A stretch of DNA of 64,000 nt. Origin: Polynucleobacter parvulilacunae. GTDB lineage: Bacteria > Pseudomonadota > Gammaproteobacteria > Burkholderiales > Burkholderiaceae. The position numbers and the translations under genes were made by a program. The stretch spans positions 310,001 through 374,000 of the forward strand of contig NZ_JACVPW010000013.1 of assembly GCF_018881715.1 (NCBI RefSeq), in the 5' to 3' direction. The stretch's first letter is position 1, and every line of letters begins with the position of its first letter. Positions 39,247 to 47,718 of the stretch are shown here, in pieces. The notes under the pieces were generated by a model that was not told the origin of the DNA, ran no database searches, and worked only from the letters and a program-made list of their open reading frames with translations.

Positions 39247-41415
39247 TTAAGCGGACTCGCCAGATGCTGGAGCAGCTTCTGCAACAACTTCAGCAGCGCC
39301 TGCCAAAGGAGCAATCGTGCCACCTTCATCAGCCATAGCAGCCTTCAATGACAAGCGCAAACGACCACGTTCATCAGCAGCTAATAATTTCACGCGCACA
39401 ACTTGGCCTTCAGCTAAATAGTCTTTAACTTCTTTTACGCGCTCATTAGAAATTTCTGAGATGTGCAATAGACCGTCTTTGCCAGGAAGAATGTTTACCA
39501 AAGCGCCGAATTCGAGCAATTTCACAACTGGACCTTCGTAGATCTTGCCTACTTCGGCTTCAGCAGTGATGCCTTCAATGCGCGCTTTTGCTTCAGCCAT
39601 ACCTTCAGCAGAAGTAGAAGCAATCGTTACAGTGCCGTCATCTTTAATGTCGATGCTGCAACCAGTTTCTTTAGTCAACGCTTGAATTGTTGCGCCGCCC
39701 TTACCGATTACTTCACGAATCTTGTCTGGATGAATTTTGAAAGAAACCATACGTGGAGCGTGAGCTGACAATTCTGTACGTACTGAACCCATTGCTTCTT
39801 GCATCTTGCTCAAAATGTGCAAACGGCCTTCTTTAGCTTGCGCTAAAGCAACTTGCATAATTTCTTTAGTAATACCTTGAACTTTAATGTCCATCTGAAG
39901 AGCTGTAATACCGTTAGCAGTACCCGCTACTTTGAAGTCCATGTCGCCCAAGTGATCTTCATCACCCAAAATGTCTGTCAACACGGCAAAACGGTTGCCA
40001 TCAAGGATCAAGCCCATCGCTACACCAGCTACGTGCGCTTTAACTGGAACACCAGCATCCATCATCGCCAAACAGCCGCCGCAAACAGAAGCCATTGAAG
40101 ATGAGCCATTGGACTCAGTAATTTCTGAAACCACACGAATACTGTAAGCAAAGTCTTCTGCGCTTGGCAATACTGGAATCAATGCACGCTTAGCCAAACG
40201 ACCGTGACCAATTTCACGACGCTTCGGGCTGCCTACACGACCTGTTTCACCTGTTGCAAACGGAGGCATGTTGTAGTGGAACATGAAGCGATCGCGGTAC
40301 TCACCTTCGAGCGCATCAATAATTTGCTCGTCACGTGCAGTACCCAATGTAGCAACAACCAATGCTTGAGTCTCGCCACGAGTAAACAATGCAGAACCGT
40401 GTGTACGTGGTAATACGCCATTACGAATTTCAATCGGACGAACGGTGCGAGTGTCGCGACCATCAATACGCGGCTCGCCGTTCAAAATCTGGCTACGAAC
40501 AATCTTCGCTTCGATTTCAAAAAGGATGTCATTAACGGCAACAGCGTCAACATCACCTTCTTCTTGTAGCTTAGCTACAACTGTTTTAGTGATTTCTTTG
40601 AGCTTGTCTGAACGAGCACCCTTTTGACGAATCTGATAAGCCTCACGCAATGGCGCTTCAGCCAATGCAGTTACCTTAGCGATGAATGGCTCATCTTTAG
40701 GAGCGGCAGTCCAATCCCACTCAGGCTTGCCAGCTTCACGAACTAAATCATTAATAGCGTTGATCGCTGTTTGCATTTGGTCATGACCATATACAACCGC
40801 ACCCAACATCACTTCTTCAGATAGCTGATTAGCTTCGGACTCAACCATCAATACAGCAGCTTGTGTACCAGCAACAATCAAATCCATTTCGCTAGTAGCT
40901 TGTTCTGTACGAGTTGGGTTCAACAAATATTGACCATTAGCGTAACCAACACGTGCTGCGCCAACTGGGCCAGCAAATGGAATACCTGAAATAGCCAGGG
41001 CTGCAGAAGCGGCGATCAATGCAGGAATATCAGCAGGAACGTCTGGGTTGATAGACAAGACATGAACTACTACCTGAACTTCGTTTAAGAAGCCTTCTGG
41101 AAATAAAGGACGCAATGGACGGTCGATCAAACGGGAGATCAAAGTCTCACCTTCAGATGGACGGCCTTCACGGCGGAAGAAGCCACCAGGAATCTTGCCT
41201 GCTGCGTATGTCTTCTCTAAATAATCAACAGTTAACGGGAAAAAGGATTGGCCTGGCTTTGCAGACTTAGACGCAACTACTGTACCCATTACTACCGTGT
41301 CATCAACGTTAACGATAACGGCACCACCAGATTGACGAGCAATCTCGCCTGTTTCCATGGTTACTTGATGATTTCCCCATTGAAAACTTTTTACTGCCTT
41401 TTTAAACATAGTCAT
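39247..41415 (-). CDS. pnp: Polyribonucleotide nucleotidyltransferase (PNPase)
   Basis: A trimeric phosphorolytic 3'-5' exoribonuclease and degradosome component. The 722-residue protein has the tandem RNase PH domains (first near [29 protein letters not shown], second with [18 protein letters not shown] and [14 protein letters not shown]), a KH domain at about 554-623 with IGKGG, and an S1 domain at about 624-693, then a short Ala/Glu-rich tail. I chose ATG at 41415, with GGAG nine bases upstream; a GTG eight codons earlier would place this site inside the gene. Its long leader carries several stem-loops, as expected for the autoregulation known from E. coli. Confidence 0.97.
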   Translation of the reverse strand: MTMFKKAVKSFQWGNHQVTMETGEIARQSGGAVIVNVDDTVVMGTVVASKSAKPGQSFFPLTVDYLEKTYAAGKIPGGFFRREGRPSEGETLISRLIDRPLRPLFPEGFLNEVQVVVHVLSINPDVPADIPALIAASAALAISGIPFAGPVGAARVGYANGQYLLNPTRTEQATSEMDLIVAGTQAAVLMVESEANQLSEEVMLGAVVYGHDQMQTAINAINDLVREAGKPEWDWTAAPKDEPFIAKVTALAEAPLREAYQIRQKGARSDKLKEITKTVVAKLQEEGDVDAVAVNDILFEIEAKIVRSQILNGEPRIDGRDTRTVRPIEIRNGVLPRTHGSALFTRGETQALVVATLGTARDEQIIDALEGEYRDRFMFHYNMPPFATGETGRVGSPKRREIGHGRLAKRALIPVLPSAEDFAYSIRVVSEITESNGSSSMASVCGGCLAMMDAGVPVKAHVAGVAMGLILDGNRFAVLTDILGDEDHLGDMDFKVAGTANGITALQMDIKVQGITKEIMQVALAQAKEGRLHILSKMQEAMGSVRTELSAHAPRMVSFKIHPDKIREVIGKGGATIQALTKETGCSIDIKDDGTVTIASTSAEGMAEAKARIEGITAEAEVGKIYEGPVVKLLEFGALVNILPGKDGLLHISEISNERVKEVKDYLAEGQVVRVKLLAADERGRLRLSLKAAMADEGGTIAPLAGAAEVVAEAAPASGESA

Positions 41416-41463
41416 TCTGATCTTCTCCAAATTGTTCACGCAAAGCTCACATGAGCATCACGC

Positions 41464-41498
41464 TTGTCGTGGGATAAAGCAGTGTCACGACAACACTG
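41464..41498 (-). ncRNA. Possible pseudoknot or two-state hairpin in the pnp leader
   Basis: On the minus strand a hairpin CAGTGT / ACACTG (6 bp) has the seven-base loop TGTCGTG. That loop, with the preceding T, is perfectly complementary (8 bp) to CACGACAA eight bases downstream of the hairpin. The two helices can be exclusive alternatives or combine as an H-type pseudoknot. It lies 49-83 bases upstream of the pnp ATG. Pairing is seen directly; function is inferred. Confidence 0.5.
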
Positions 41499-41524
41499 GA
41501 GCGATTTAAGATCAAAAGGGATGC

Positions 41525-41570
41525 CATTCCAGGGAGGCTCTGAATCAACTTTCAGAAACTCATTGGAATG
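41525..41570 (-). ncRNA. Long interrupted stem-loop in the pnp leader
   Basis: Outer arms CATTCCA / TGGAATG (7 bp) enclose an inner stem TCTGAA / TTCAGA (6 bp) with a six-base loop. It lies 110-155 bases upstream of pnp. In E. coli a stem-loop in this position is cut by RNase III as the first step of PNPase autoregulation; the same role here is inferred. Confidence 0.45.
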
Positions 41571-41605
41571 ACACAATCCCCTACACAAATAATCTTGAAG
41601 CGCCC

Positions 41606-41667
41606 AAAAAACATGCCATCTGCTTAAGACTGAATCCGCGAAGAAACAACCCTAAGAAAGATGGCAT
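41606..41667 (-). terminator. Terminator between rpsO and pnp
   Basis: A perfect nine-base stem ATGCCATCT / AGATGGCAT, with an inner CTTAGG / CTTAAG helix (one G-T pair), is followed by GTTTTTT. It begins 17 bases after the rpsO stop. In E. coli the rpsO terminator is leaky and allows some read-through into pnp; the same is plausible here. Confidence 0.75.
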
Positions 41668-41683
41668 TGCATACCAATAAGAA

Positions 41684-41953
41684 TTACTTACGGAGACCTA
41701 ATTTCTCAATCAATGCGCGATAGCGATCCAAATCTTTGCCCTTGAGATAATCCAAGAGGCGACGGCGACGTGAAACCATCTTCAACAAACCACGACGGCT
41801 GTGATGATCTTTAGCGTTAGCCTTGAAATGGGGTGTTAATTCATTAATACGGGCTGTAAGCAATGAAACTTGAACTTCAGGGCTACCCGTATCGTTTGCG
41901 CTGCGCGCGTTTTCTTTGACGATTTCCGCCGTTTTAATATCAGCAACTGCCAT
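41684..41953 (-). CDS. rpsO: 30S ribosomal protein S15
   Basis: A primary 16S rRNA-binding protein of the small subunit, 89 residues, the usual length. Family segments [22 protein letters not shown] and [23 protein letters not shown] are complete, ending [10 protein letters not shown] chose ATG at 41953, with GGAG nine bases upstream; the frame is open upstream to an ATG at 42049, but that part is transcribed leader. S15 represses its own translation in several bacteria by binding the leader; whether this leader has such a site cannot be told by eye. Confidence 0.98.
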   Translation of the reverse strand: MAVADIKTAEIVKENARSANDTGSPEVQVSLLTARINELTPHFKANAKDHHSRRGLLKMVSRRRRLLDYLKGKDLDRYRALIEKLGLRK

Positions 41954-42052
41954 TTTTAATACTCCTAACTTGCGAACACTTGAGCTTTCACCCTTATGTG
42001 TCGTGCGATTAACAAAATAAAACAAAAAAGCTTTACAAATCAAAGCCATCGA

Positions 42053-42061
42053 ATTGTAGCA
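42053..42061 (-). promoter_or_regulatory. Candidate extended -10 promoter element for rpsO
   Basis: The minus strand reads TGC then TACAAT, an extended -10 pattern, about 95 bases before the rpsO ATG. No convincing -35 hexamer is present. Transcription would begin near 42046. Assigned by eye. Confidence 0.45.
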
Positions 42062-42180
42062 GAGCTAGCGTCCTTTGAGAGAATGAATGACAATGCAACA
42101 CCTATTTACCTGACTGAATTTTAGTCTGTTTTTTGGTCTGCTTACCTAATTTATCCTTTAAATACAATAACTTACAAATT

Positions 42181-42777
42181 ATGAATGCAATACATCGACT
42201 CATGGCAGCCCTTTTTTGCCTTGCATCAACCTTTGCCCTGCCCGCTTATGCTCAATTTGGCTCTTTTTTTGGACCAGATAAAACGGTTGCCGAACAACGC
42301 CAGGATATTTTGATTAAAAACCAGACAATTCTGAAGCAGTTATACGAAGCACAACCAAAGGCTAAGGACCTGATAGAAAAATCAGCTGGCTATGCAACCT
42401 TCAGTAACTTTGGAATGAAGATTCTGATTGCTGGGGGCGGAACCGGTAGCGGCGTGGTTATCGATAAATCCAGCAATAAACGCGTCTATATGAATATGGC
42501 TGAAGTTCAAGCTGGCTTAGGTCTTGGAATTAAGTCATTCCAGAATATATTTGTTTTTGAGACTGAGGCAGCCATGAAAGATTTCGTTAACTCCGGCTGG
42601 ACCTTTGGTGGCCAAGTTACTGCGGCAGCTAAATACGAAAAGGATGGTGGTGCCTATCAAGATGCCACGGTAGTCGCTCCGGGAATATTGATGTATCAGC
42701 TTACAGACTCCGGACTTGCCGCTGAAATCACCGGCAAGGGCACGAAGTACTATAAAAAAACTGACTTAAATAAATAA
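42181..42777 (+). CDS. Secreted SYLF-domain (YSC84-like) protein
   Basis: A 198-residue exported protein with a Sec signal peptide (cleavage after AYA, about residue 24). The mature part has the SYLF/DUF500 pattern: KSAGYATFSNFGMKILIAGGGTGSGVV, MAEVQAGLGLGIKSFQNIFVFETE and WTFGGQVTAAAKYE. SYLF domains bind phosphoinositides in eukaryotes; bacterial members are periplasmic or surface-associated and of unknown role. I chose ATG at 42181, since the signal peptide starts there; an upstream in-frame start would add 16 residues without function. It is convergent with leuA and divergent from rpsO across about 230 bases that hold the rpsO promoter. Confidence 0.85.
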   Translation: MNAIHRLMAALFCLASTFALPAYAQFGSFFGPDKTVAEQRQDILIKNQTILKQLYEAQPKAKDLIEKSAGYATFSNFGMKILIAGGGTGSGVVIDKSSNKRVYMNMAEVQAGLGLGIKSFQNIFVFETEAAMKDFVNSGWTFGGQVTAAAKYEKDGGAYQDATVVAPGILMYQLTDSGLAAEITGKGTKYYKKTDLNK

Positions 42778-42785
42778 GTTTATTA

Positions 42786-42804
42786 ATGACGCTTAAGGCG
42801 TCAT
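42786..42804. repeat. Stem-loop at the SYLF gene / leuA convergent junction
   Basis: Perfect seven-base arms ATGACGC and GCGTCAT around a five-base loop, overlapping the leuA stop codon. No T-run follows on either strand, so termination would be weak or Rho-assisted. Confidence 0.4.
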
Positions 42805-44340
42805 CTGTGCATTGAGCTTTGCTTGGCTCGGATCATGCAATTTGTTTAGCGCTGATAAATACGCCTTTGCAGAAGCTGCAATGATGTCAGGATCTGTGCC
42901 AACGCCATTCACAATACGTCCACCCTTAGCTAAGCGCACTGTGACCTCACCCTGAGATTGCGTGCCTGAAGTAATCGCATTAACGGAATACAACAACTGC
43001 TCTGCTCCACTCTTGGCAATTTCCTCTATAGCATTCAAGCTAGCATCTACCGGGCCATTGCCCTCTGCCTCAGAACTAATTTCTTTGTCTCCCATGCGGA
43101 AGGTCACGCGTGATTTAGGTCGTTCACCAGTTTCTGAGTGCTGGCTTAAAGAAATAAATTTATAGTGCTCACCCTCTTCTGCAGCAGCAGAGTCTGACAT
43201 GATGGCGATAATGTCCTCATCAAAAATCTCAGACTTTTGATCTGCCAATGCTTTGAATCGAGTAAACGCTTCGTTTAAATCCGCCTCAGCTTCTACCGTG
43301 ATTCCCAATTCTTGCAAGCGTTGTTTAAATGCATTGCGTCCGGACAACTTACCCAACACAATCTTATTAGCAGACCAACCTACATCTTCTGCGCGCATGA
43401 TTTCATAGGTATCGCGATTCTTCAAGATGCCATCTTGATGAATGCCTGATGTGTGAGCAAAAGCATTGGCGCCAACAACGGCCTTATTAGGCTGAACAAC
43501 GAATCCAGTAATCTGTGAAACTAATTTTGACGCGGGAACAATCTGGGTCGCATCGATTCCGCAAACCATATCGAAATAATCTTTGCGGGTACGCAATGCC
43601 ATCACAATTTCTTCTAATGCAGTATTGCCAGCACGTTCACCTAAACCATTAATGGTGCACTCAATTTGACGTGCTCCACCAATCTTCACGCCGGCTAATG
43701 AATTGGCAACTGCCATTCCCAAGTCATTATGGCAATGCACTGACCAGACTGCCTTATCGGAGTTTGGTACGCGAGTACGCAAAGTCTTAATGAATTCACC
43801 ATACAACTCTGGTGTTGCATAACCAACCGTGTCTGGAATATTGATAGTAGATGCGCCTTCGTTAATAACTGCTTCTACTACCCTGCACAAGAAATCCATT
43901 TCTGAGCGATAGCCATCCTCAGCAGAGAACTCAATGTCCGCCGCTAAGTTACGGGCAAAACGAATCGAGCGCTTAGCTTGCTCCAATACCTCTTCTGGAG
44001 ACATGCGTAATTTCACCGCCATATGCAAAGGGCTTGTTGCCAAGAAGGCGTGAATCCGTTTTGCATTAGCGGCTTGCAATGCATCAGCAGCACGCGTGAT
44101 ATCTTTGTCATTCGCCCTAGCTAATGAACAAACAATAGAGTCCTTAACGGCCGCAGCGACTGCAGAAATCGCCTGAAAGTCACCTTCAGAGCTTGCGGCA
44201 AAGCCAGCCTCAATCACATCCACCTTGAGACGCTCTAATTGGCGCGCAATGCGAACCTTTTCGTCTTTAGTCATGGAAGCGCCTGGTGACTGCTCGCCAT
44301 CGCGTAAGGTGGTATCAAAAATGATTACTTTGTCGCTCAT
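42793..44340 (-). CDS. leuA: 2-isopropylmalate synthase
   Basis: The first committed enzyme of leucine synthesis, condensing acetyl-CoA with 2-oxoisovalerate. The 515-residue protein has the DRE-TIM signature [16 protein letters not shown] at the N-terminus, the metal-binding [26 protein letters not shown], and the C-terminal allosteric leucine-binding domain (residues ~390-510), so feedback inhibition by leucine is expected. A leucine-rich leader peptide and terminator lie just upstream, indicating transcriptional attenuation by charged tRNA-Leu. It is the last gene of the ilvBHC-psd-pssA-leuA series. Confidence 0.97.
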   Translation of the reverse strand: MSDKVIIFDTTLRDGEQSPGASMTKDEKVRIARQLERLKVDVIEAGFAASSEGDFQAISAVAAAVKDSIVCSLARANDKDITRAADALQAANAKRIHAFLATSPLHMAVKLRMSPEEVLEQAKRSIRFARNLAADIEFSAEDGYRSEMDFLCRVVEAVINEGASTINIPDTVGYATPELYGEFIKTLRTRVPNSDKAVWSVHCHNDLGMAVANSLAGVKIGGARQIECTINGLGERAGNTALEEIVMALRTRKDYFDMVCGIDATQIVPASKLVSQITGFVVQPNKAVVGANAFAHTSGIHQDGILKNRDTYEIMRAEDVGWSANKIVLGKLSGRNAFKQRLQELGITVEAEADLNEAFTRFKALADQKSEIFDEDIIAIMSDSAAAEEGEHYKFISLSQHSETGERPKSRVTFRMGDKEISSEAEGNGPVDASLNAIEEIAKSGAEQLLYSVNAITSGTQSQGEVTVRLAKGGRIVNGVGTDPDIIAASAKAYLSALNKLHDPSQAKLNAQMTP

Positions 44341-44401
44341 TACTGCTCTCCGGTTTAAATACTTCTCTATTTAATTATTGATTACATTAATTCAATTTCA
44401 T

Positions 44402-44430
44402 AAAACAAAAACCCCAGCAAGTAGCTGGGG
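44402..44430 (-). terminator. Attenuator terminator of the leuA leader
   Basis: A seven-base-pair stem CCCCAGC / GCTGGGG with loop TACTT, followed by TTTTTGTTTT, lies between the leader peptide and leuA, 62 bases before the leuA start. Its 5' arm (GCCCCAG) can instead pair with TTGGGGC near the end of the leader peptide gene (44485-44491), giving an antiterminator of seven pairs. An additional hairpin (TTAATGA / TCATTAG, about 44445-44470) lies between. Confidence 0.85.
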
Positions 44431-44471
44431 CTGGTATGTGGTGGCTAATGAAGTATCTTTATCTCATTAAC

Positions 44472-44549
44472 TCAGGCCTTACCCGCCCCAAGCTTTAGGC
44501 TTAGTGCTAGCAGAAGGAGGCCAGTTAAAGGTGAGAAATTCATCAACAT
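44472..44549 (-). CDS. leuA leader peptide (leucine-rich, attenuation)
   Basis: A 25-codon gene reading MLMNFSPLTGLLLLALSLKL followed by GAGKA and TGA. Nine codons are leucine: TTG, TTA, then four in a row CTC-CTT-CTG-CTA, then CTA, CTA and CTT; it is followed by a terminator hairpin and leuA. Leu shortage would stall the ribosome at codons 11-14, freeing the segment at 44485-44491 to pair with the terminator arm and let transcription reach leuA; with ample leucine the ribosome covers it and the terminator forms. There are two possible starts (codons 1 and 3). No good Shine-Dalgarno sequence is seen. A TATATT -10-like element lies just upstream. Peptide and pairing are read from sequence; the mechanism is by analogy with leu/his/trp attenuators. 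Confidence 0.85.
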   Translation of the reverse strand: MLMNFSPLTGLLLLALSLKLGAGKA

Positions 44550-44577
44550 GGATTAAATATACCCCAAAAATTGCGGA

Positions 44578-45435
44578 TTAGCTAAAACGCTTGCCACTGA
44601 GTCTTTCCCAGGCCCAGATGACATAGCCGGAGATCGAGTACACAACAAATAAACCAAATAAGGTTAAAGGCGGATTAGATGAGATGAGGACAAAGGTCAG
44701 AATCATCAACACCATCACACCAAATGGCACGCGGTAGCGTACGTCCAAGGCCTTGCCACTATAAAAACGCGCATTAGAAACCATGGTGAGACCAGCATAA
44801 ACCGCAATAAAGAAGGTAATCCAAGGAATCGCTGTATCGCGCACTGGAATCTTGTTGTCGTCAGCCAACCAAATAAAGCCGGCCATTAAAGCGCCTGCTG
44901 CTGGGCTTGGCAAGCCTTGAAAGAACTTTTTATCGACTACGCTGGTATTGACGTTAAAGCGCGCCAAACGTAATGCCGCGCCAGCACAGTAAGTAAAAGC
45001 AGCCAACCAGCCCCATTTACCCAAATCTTTTAGGGCCCACTCATAAGCCACTAATGCTGGCGCTACACCAAAAGAAACCATGTCTGCAAGAGAATCGTAT
45101 TGCTCTCCAAAAGCACTTTGGGTATTGGTCATACGCGCAACACGACCATCCATACCATCAAGAACTAGGGAGGCAAAGATTGCAATTGCAGCAATCTCAA
45201 ACTGATGGTTCATCGCATTCACAATAGCGAAGAAGCCACAAAACAAAGCCGCAGTTGTAAATGCGTTTGGCAAAAGATAAATCCCTTTGCTACGCAAGCG
45301 AGGCTTTTCTGGGTGCAACTCCTCTACTTCGTAATCTATGCCATCACCCAGATCTTCCGCCCACTGATCGTTGGAAGAAGGTTTACGTGAAAGACGGCTA
45401 CGATCTATGCGACCTCGACGGCGAAATGTGGTCAA
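44578..45435 (-). CDS. pssA: CDP-diacylglycerol--serine O-phosphatidyltransferase
   Basis: An inner-membrane enzyme making phosphatidylserine, the precursor of phosphatidylethanolamine. The 285-residue protein has the CDP-alcohol phosphatidyltransferase motif DGRVAR(x8)G(x3)D(x3)D in MDGRVARMTNTQSAFGEQYD and the following SLAD, and about eight hydrophobic segments. The start is TTG at 45435, with GGGA six bases upstream; the first 45 residues are a charged cytosolic extension. It lies 28 bases after psd, whose product acts next in the pathway, and upstream of the leuA leader. Confidence 0.95.
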   Translation of the reverse strand: MTTFRRRGRIDRSRLSRKPSSNDQWAEDLGDGIDYEVEELHPEKPRLRSKGIYLLPNAFTTAALFCGFFAIVNAMNHQFEIAAIAIFASLVLDGMDGRVARMTNTQSAFGEQYDSLADMVSFGVAPALVAYEWALKDLGKWGWLAAFTYCAGAALRLARFNVNTSVVDKKFFQGLPSPAAGALMAGFIWLADDNKIPVRDTAIPWITFFIAVYAGLTMVSNARFYSGKALDVRYRVPFGVMVLMILTFVLISSNPPLTLFGLFVVYSISGYVIWAWERLSGKRFS

Positions 45436-45463
45436 AAAATATCCCAGTGAATAATGTTTCGAA

Positions 45464-46111
45464 TCAATCTAAACCAGGCAAACGCGCCAAAGCAGTGTTT
45501 GTTGCAAACACTTTATCACCAACACTTACCAAAGGCTCTGCAGTCAATGGCAAATACACATCAACACGAGAACCAAAACGAATAAAACCATAGCGCTCAC
45601 CGGCTTTAAGGCGATCGCCAACGTGGATATAGCAAAGAATACGGCGTGCAATCAATCCTGCCACCTGAACTAGCGTCACAGTCTGACCATTAGCATCAAT
45701 TACCACCGCATTACGCTCATTCTCAGTAGAGGCCTTATCCAGATCTGCATTTACAAACTTGCCTGGGAAGTACTGAATCTCTTTCACCAAACCGTTTACA
45801 GCACTACGGTTGGAGTGAACATTAAATACGTTCATAAATACGCTAATTTTGAGCGCCTCACGACCAGCATATGGATCATTAGTCTTCTCAACCACCACGA
45901 TACGGCCATCGGCAGGAGATAAAACCAGATCGCGACCCATAGCAGGAATACGTTGCGGGTCACGAAAGAACTGCAGAACAAAGATAAAGATGATCCAAAG
46001 AGGCCATGACCAGGCTATGCCACCAAGATAGTGAACCAGCAAAGTCAAGGCTCCCACTAGAGCCAAATACGGCCAACCTTCTTTCGCAATAATGGGATGT
46101 GGATACATCAT
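45464..46111 (-). CDS. psd: Phosphatidylserine decarboxylase proenzyme (short type)
   Basis: Decarboxylates phosphatidylserine to phosphatidylethanolamine using a pyruvoyl group made by self-cleavage. The 215-residue protein has the short-type self-cleavage site [11 protein letters not shown] (Gly180-Ser181), a membrane segment near residues 15-48, and [12 protein letters not shown], typical of the family. Two adjacent in-frame ATG codons make the start uncertain by one residue. It lies about 50 bases after ilvC and 28 before pssA, linking branched-chain amino-acid and phospholipid synthesis in one transcription unit, an order conserved in Burkholderiales. Confidence 0.95.
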   Translation of the reverse strand: MMYPHPIIAKEGWPYLALVGALTLLVHYLGGIAWSWPLWIIFIFVLQFFRDPQRIPAMGRDLVLSPADGRIVVVEKTNDPYAGREALKISVFMNVFNVHSNRSAVNGLVKEIQYFPGKFVNADLDKASTENERNAVVIDANGQTVTLVQVAGLIARRILCYIHVGDRLKAGERYGFIRFGSRVDVYLPLTAEPLVSVGDKVFATNTALARLPGLD

Positions 46112-46158
46112 CTTTGTTCTGAGCCTTTTAAAGAACTGCTTTATTTAAATACGTACTT

Positions 46159-47217
<1,059 letters not shown>

Positions 47218-47226
47218 TTAAAAAAA

Positions 47227-47718
47227 TTAAACCTTGAGGATGCGTTCGCCGCGCCCAATTCCAGAACCGCCCGAGCGGACAGTTTCCAGAATCGATGCAC
47301 GATCAATCGAATCAATAAAGGCATCCAATTTGGCACCATCACCAGTGAGCTCGATGGTGTAACTCTTATCAGTCACATCGATGATGCGACCGCGGAAGAT
47401 ATCAGTAGTACGTTTGAGTTCTTCGCGTTCTTTGCCGACTGCACGCACCTTAATCATCATGAGCTCACGCTCAATGTGCGGGCCTTCGCTTAAATCAAAA
47501 ACCTTAACCACCTCAACTAGACGGTTCAAGTGCTTAGTAATTTGCTCAATCACGTCATCTGAACCAAAGGTCACGATAGTCATACGTGATAAAGAGGGAT
47601 CTTCAGTCGGCGCAACACTTAAAGTGTCAATGTTGTAACCGCGCGCAGAAAATAAGCCCACTACACGCGACAAAGCACCCGGCTCGTTCTCAATGAGTAC
47701 AGAAATAATATGTCGCAT
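47227..47718 (-). CDS. ilvH: Acetolactate synthase small (regulatory) subunit
   Basis: The ACT-domain regulatory subunit that confers valine feedback sensitivity on acetolactate synthase. The 163-residue protein opens with the valine-binding ACT motif ISVLIENEPGALSRVVGLFSARGYNIDTLSV and has the C-terminal regulatory half ending SGIGRGERILKV. Its ATG shares one base with the ilvB stop (TAATG), matching 1:1 subunit production. Confidence 0.97.
   Translation of the reverse strand: MRHIISVLIENEPGALSRVVGLFSARGYNIDTLSVAPTEDPSLSRMTIVTFGSDDVIEQITKHLNRLVEVVKVFDLSEGPHIERELMMIKVRAVGKEREELKRTTDIFRGRIIDVTDKSYTIELTGDGAKLDAFIDSIDRASILETVRSGGSGIGRGERILKV

Noticed and set aside
41416-41439. GTG-started extension of PNPase
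   Set aside because: It would place the GGAG ribosome-binding site inside the coding region; the ATG at 41415 fits the family.
41954-42049. In-frame 32-residue N-terminal extension of S15
   Set aside because: S15 is 89 residues in all families I know and GGAG sits correctly before the ATG at 41953; the extension is leader sequence.
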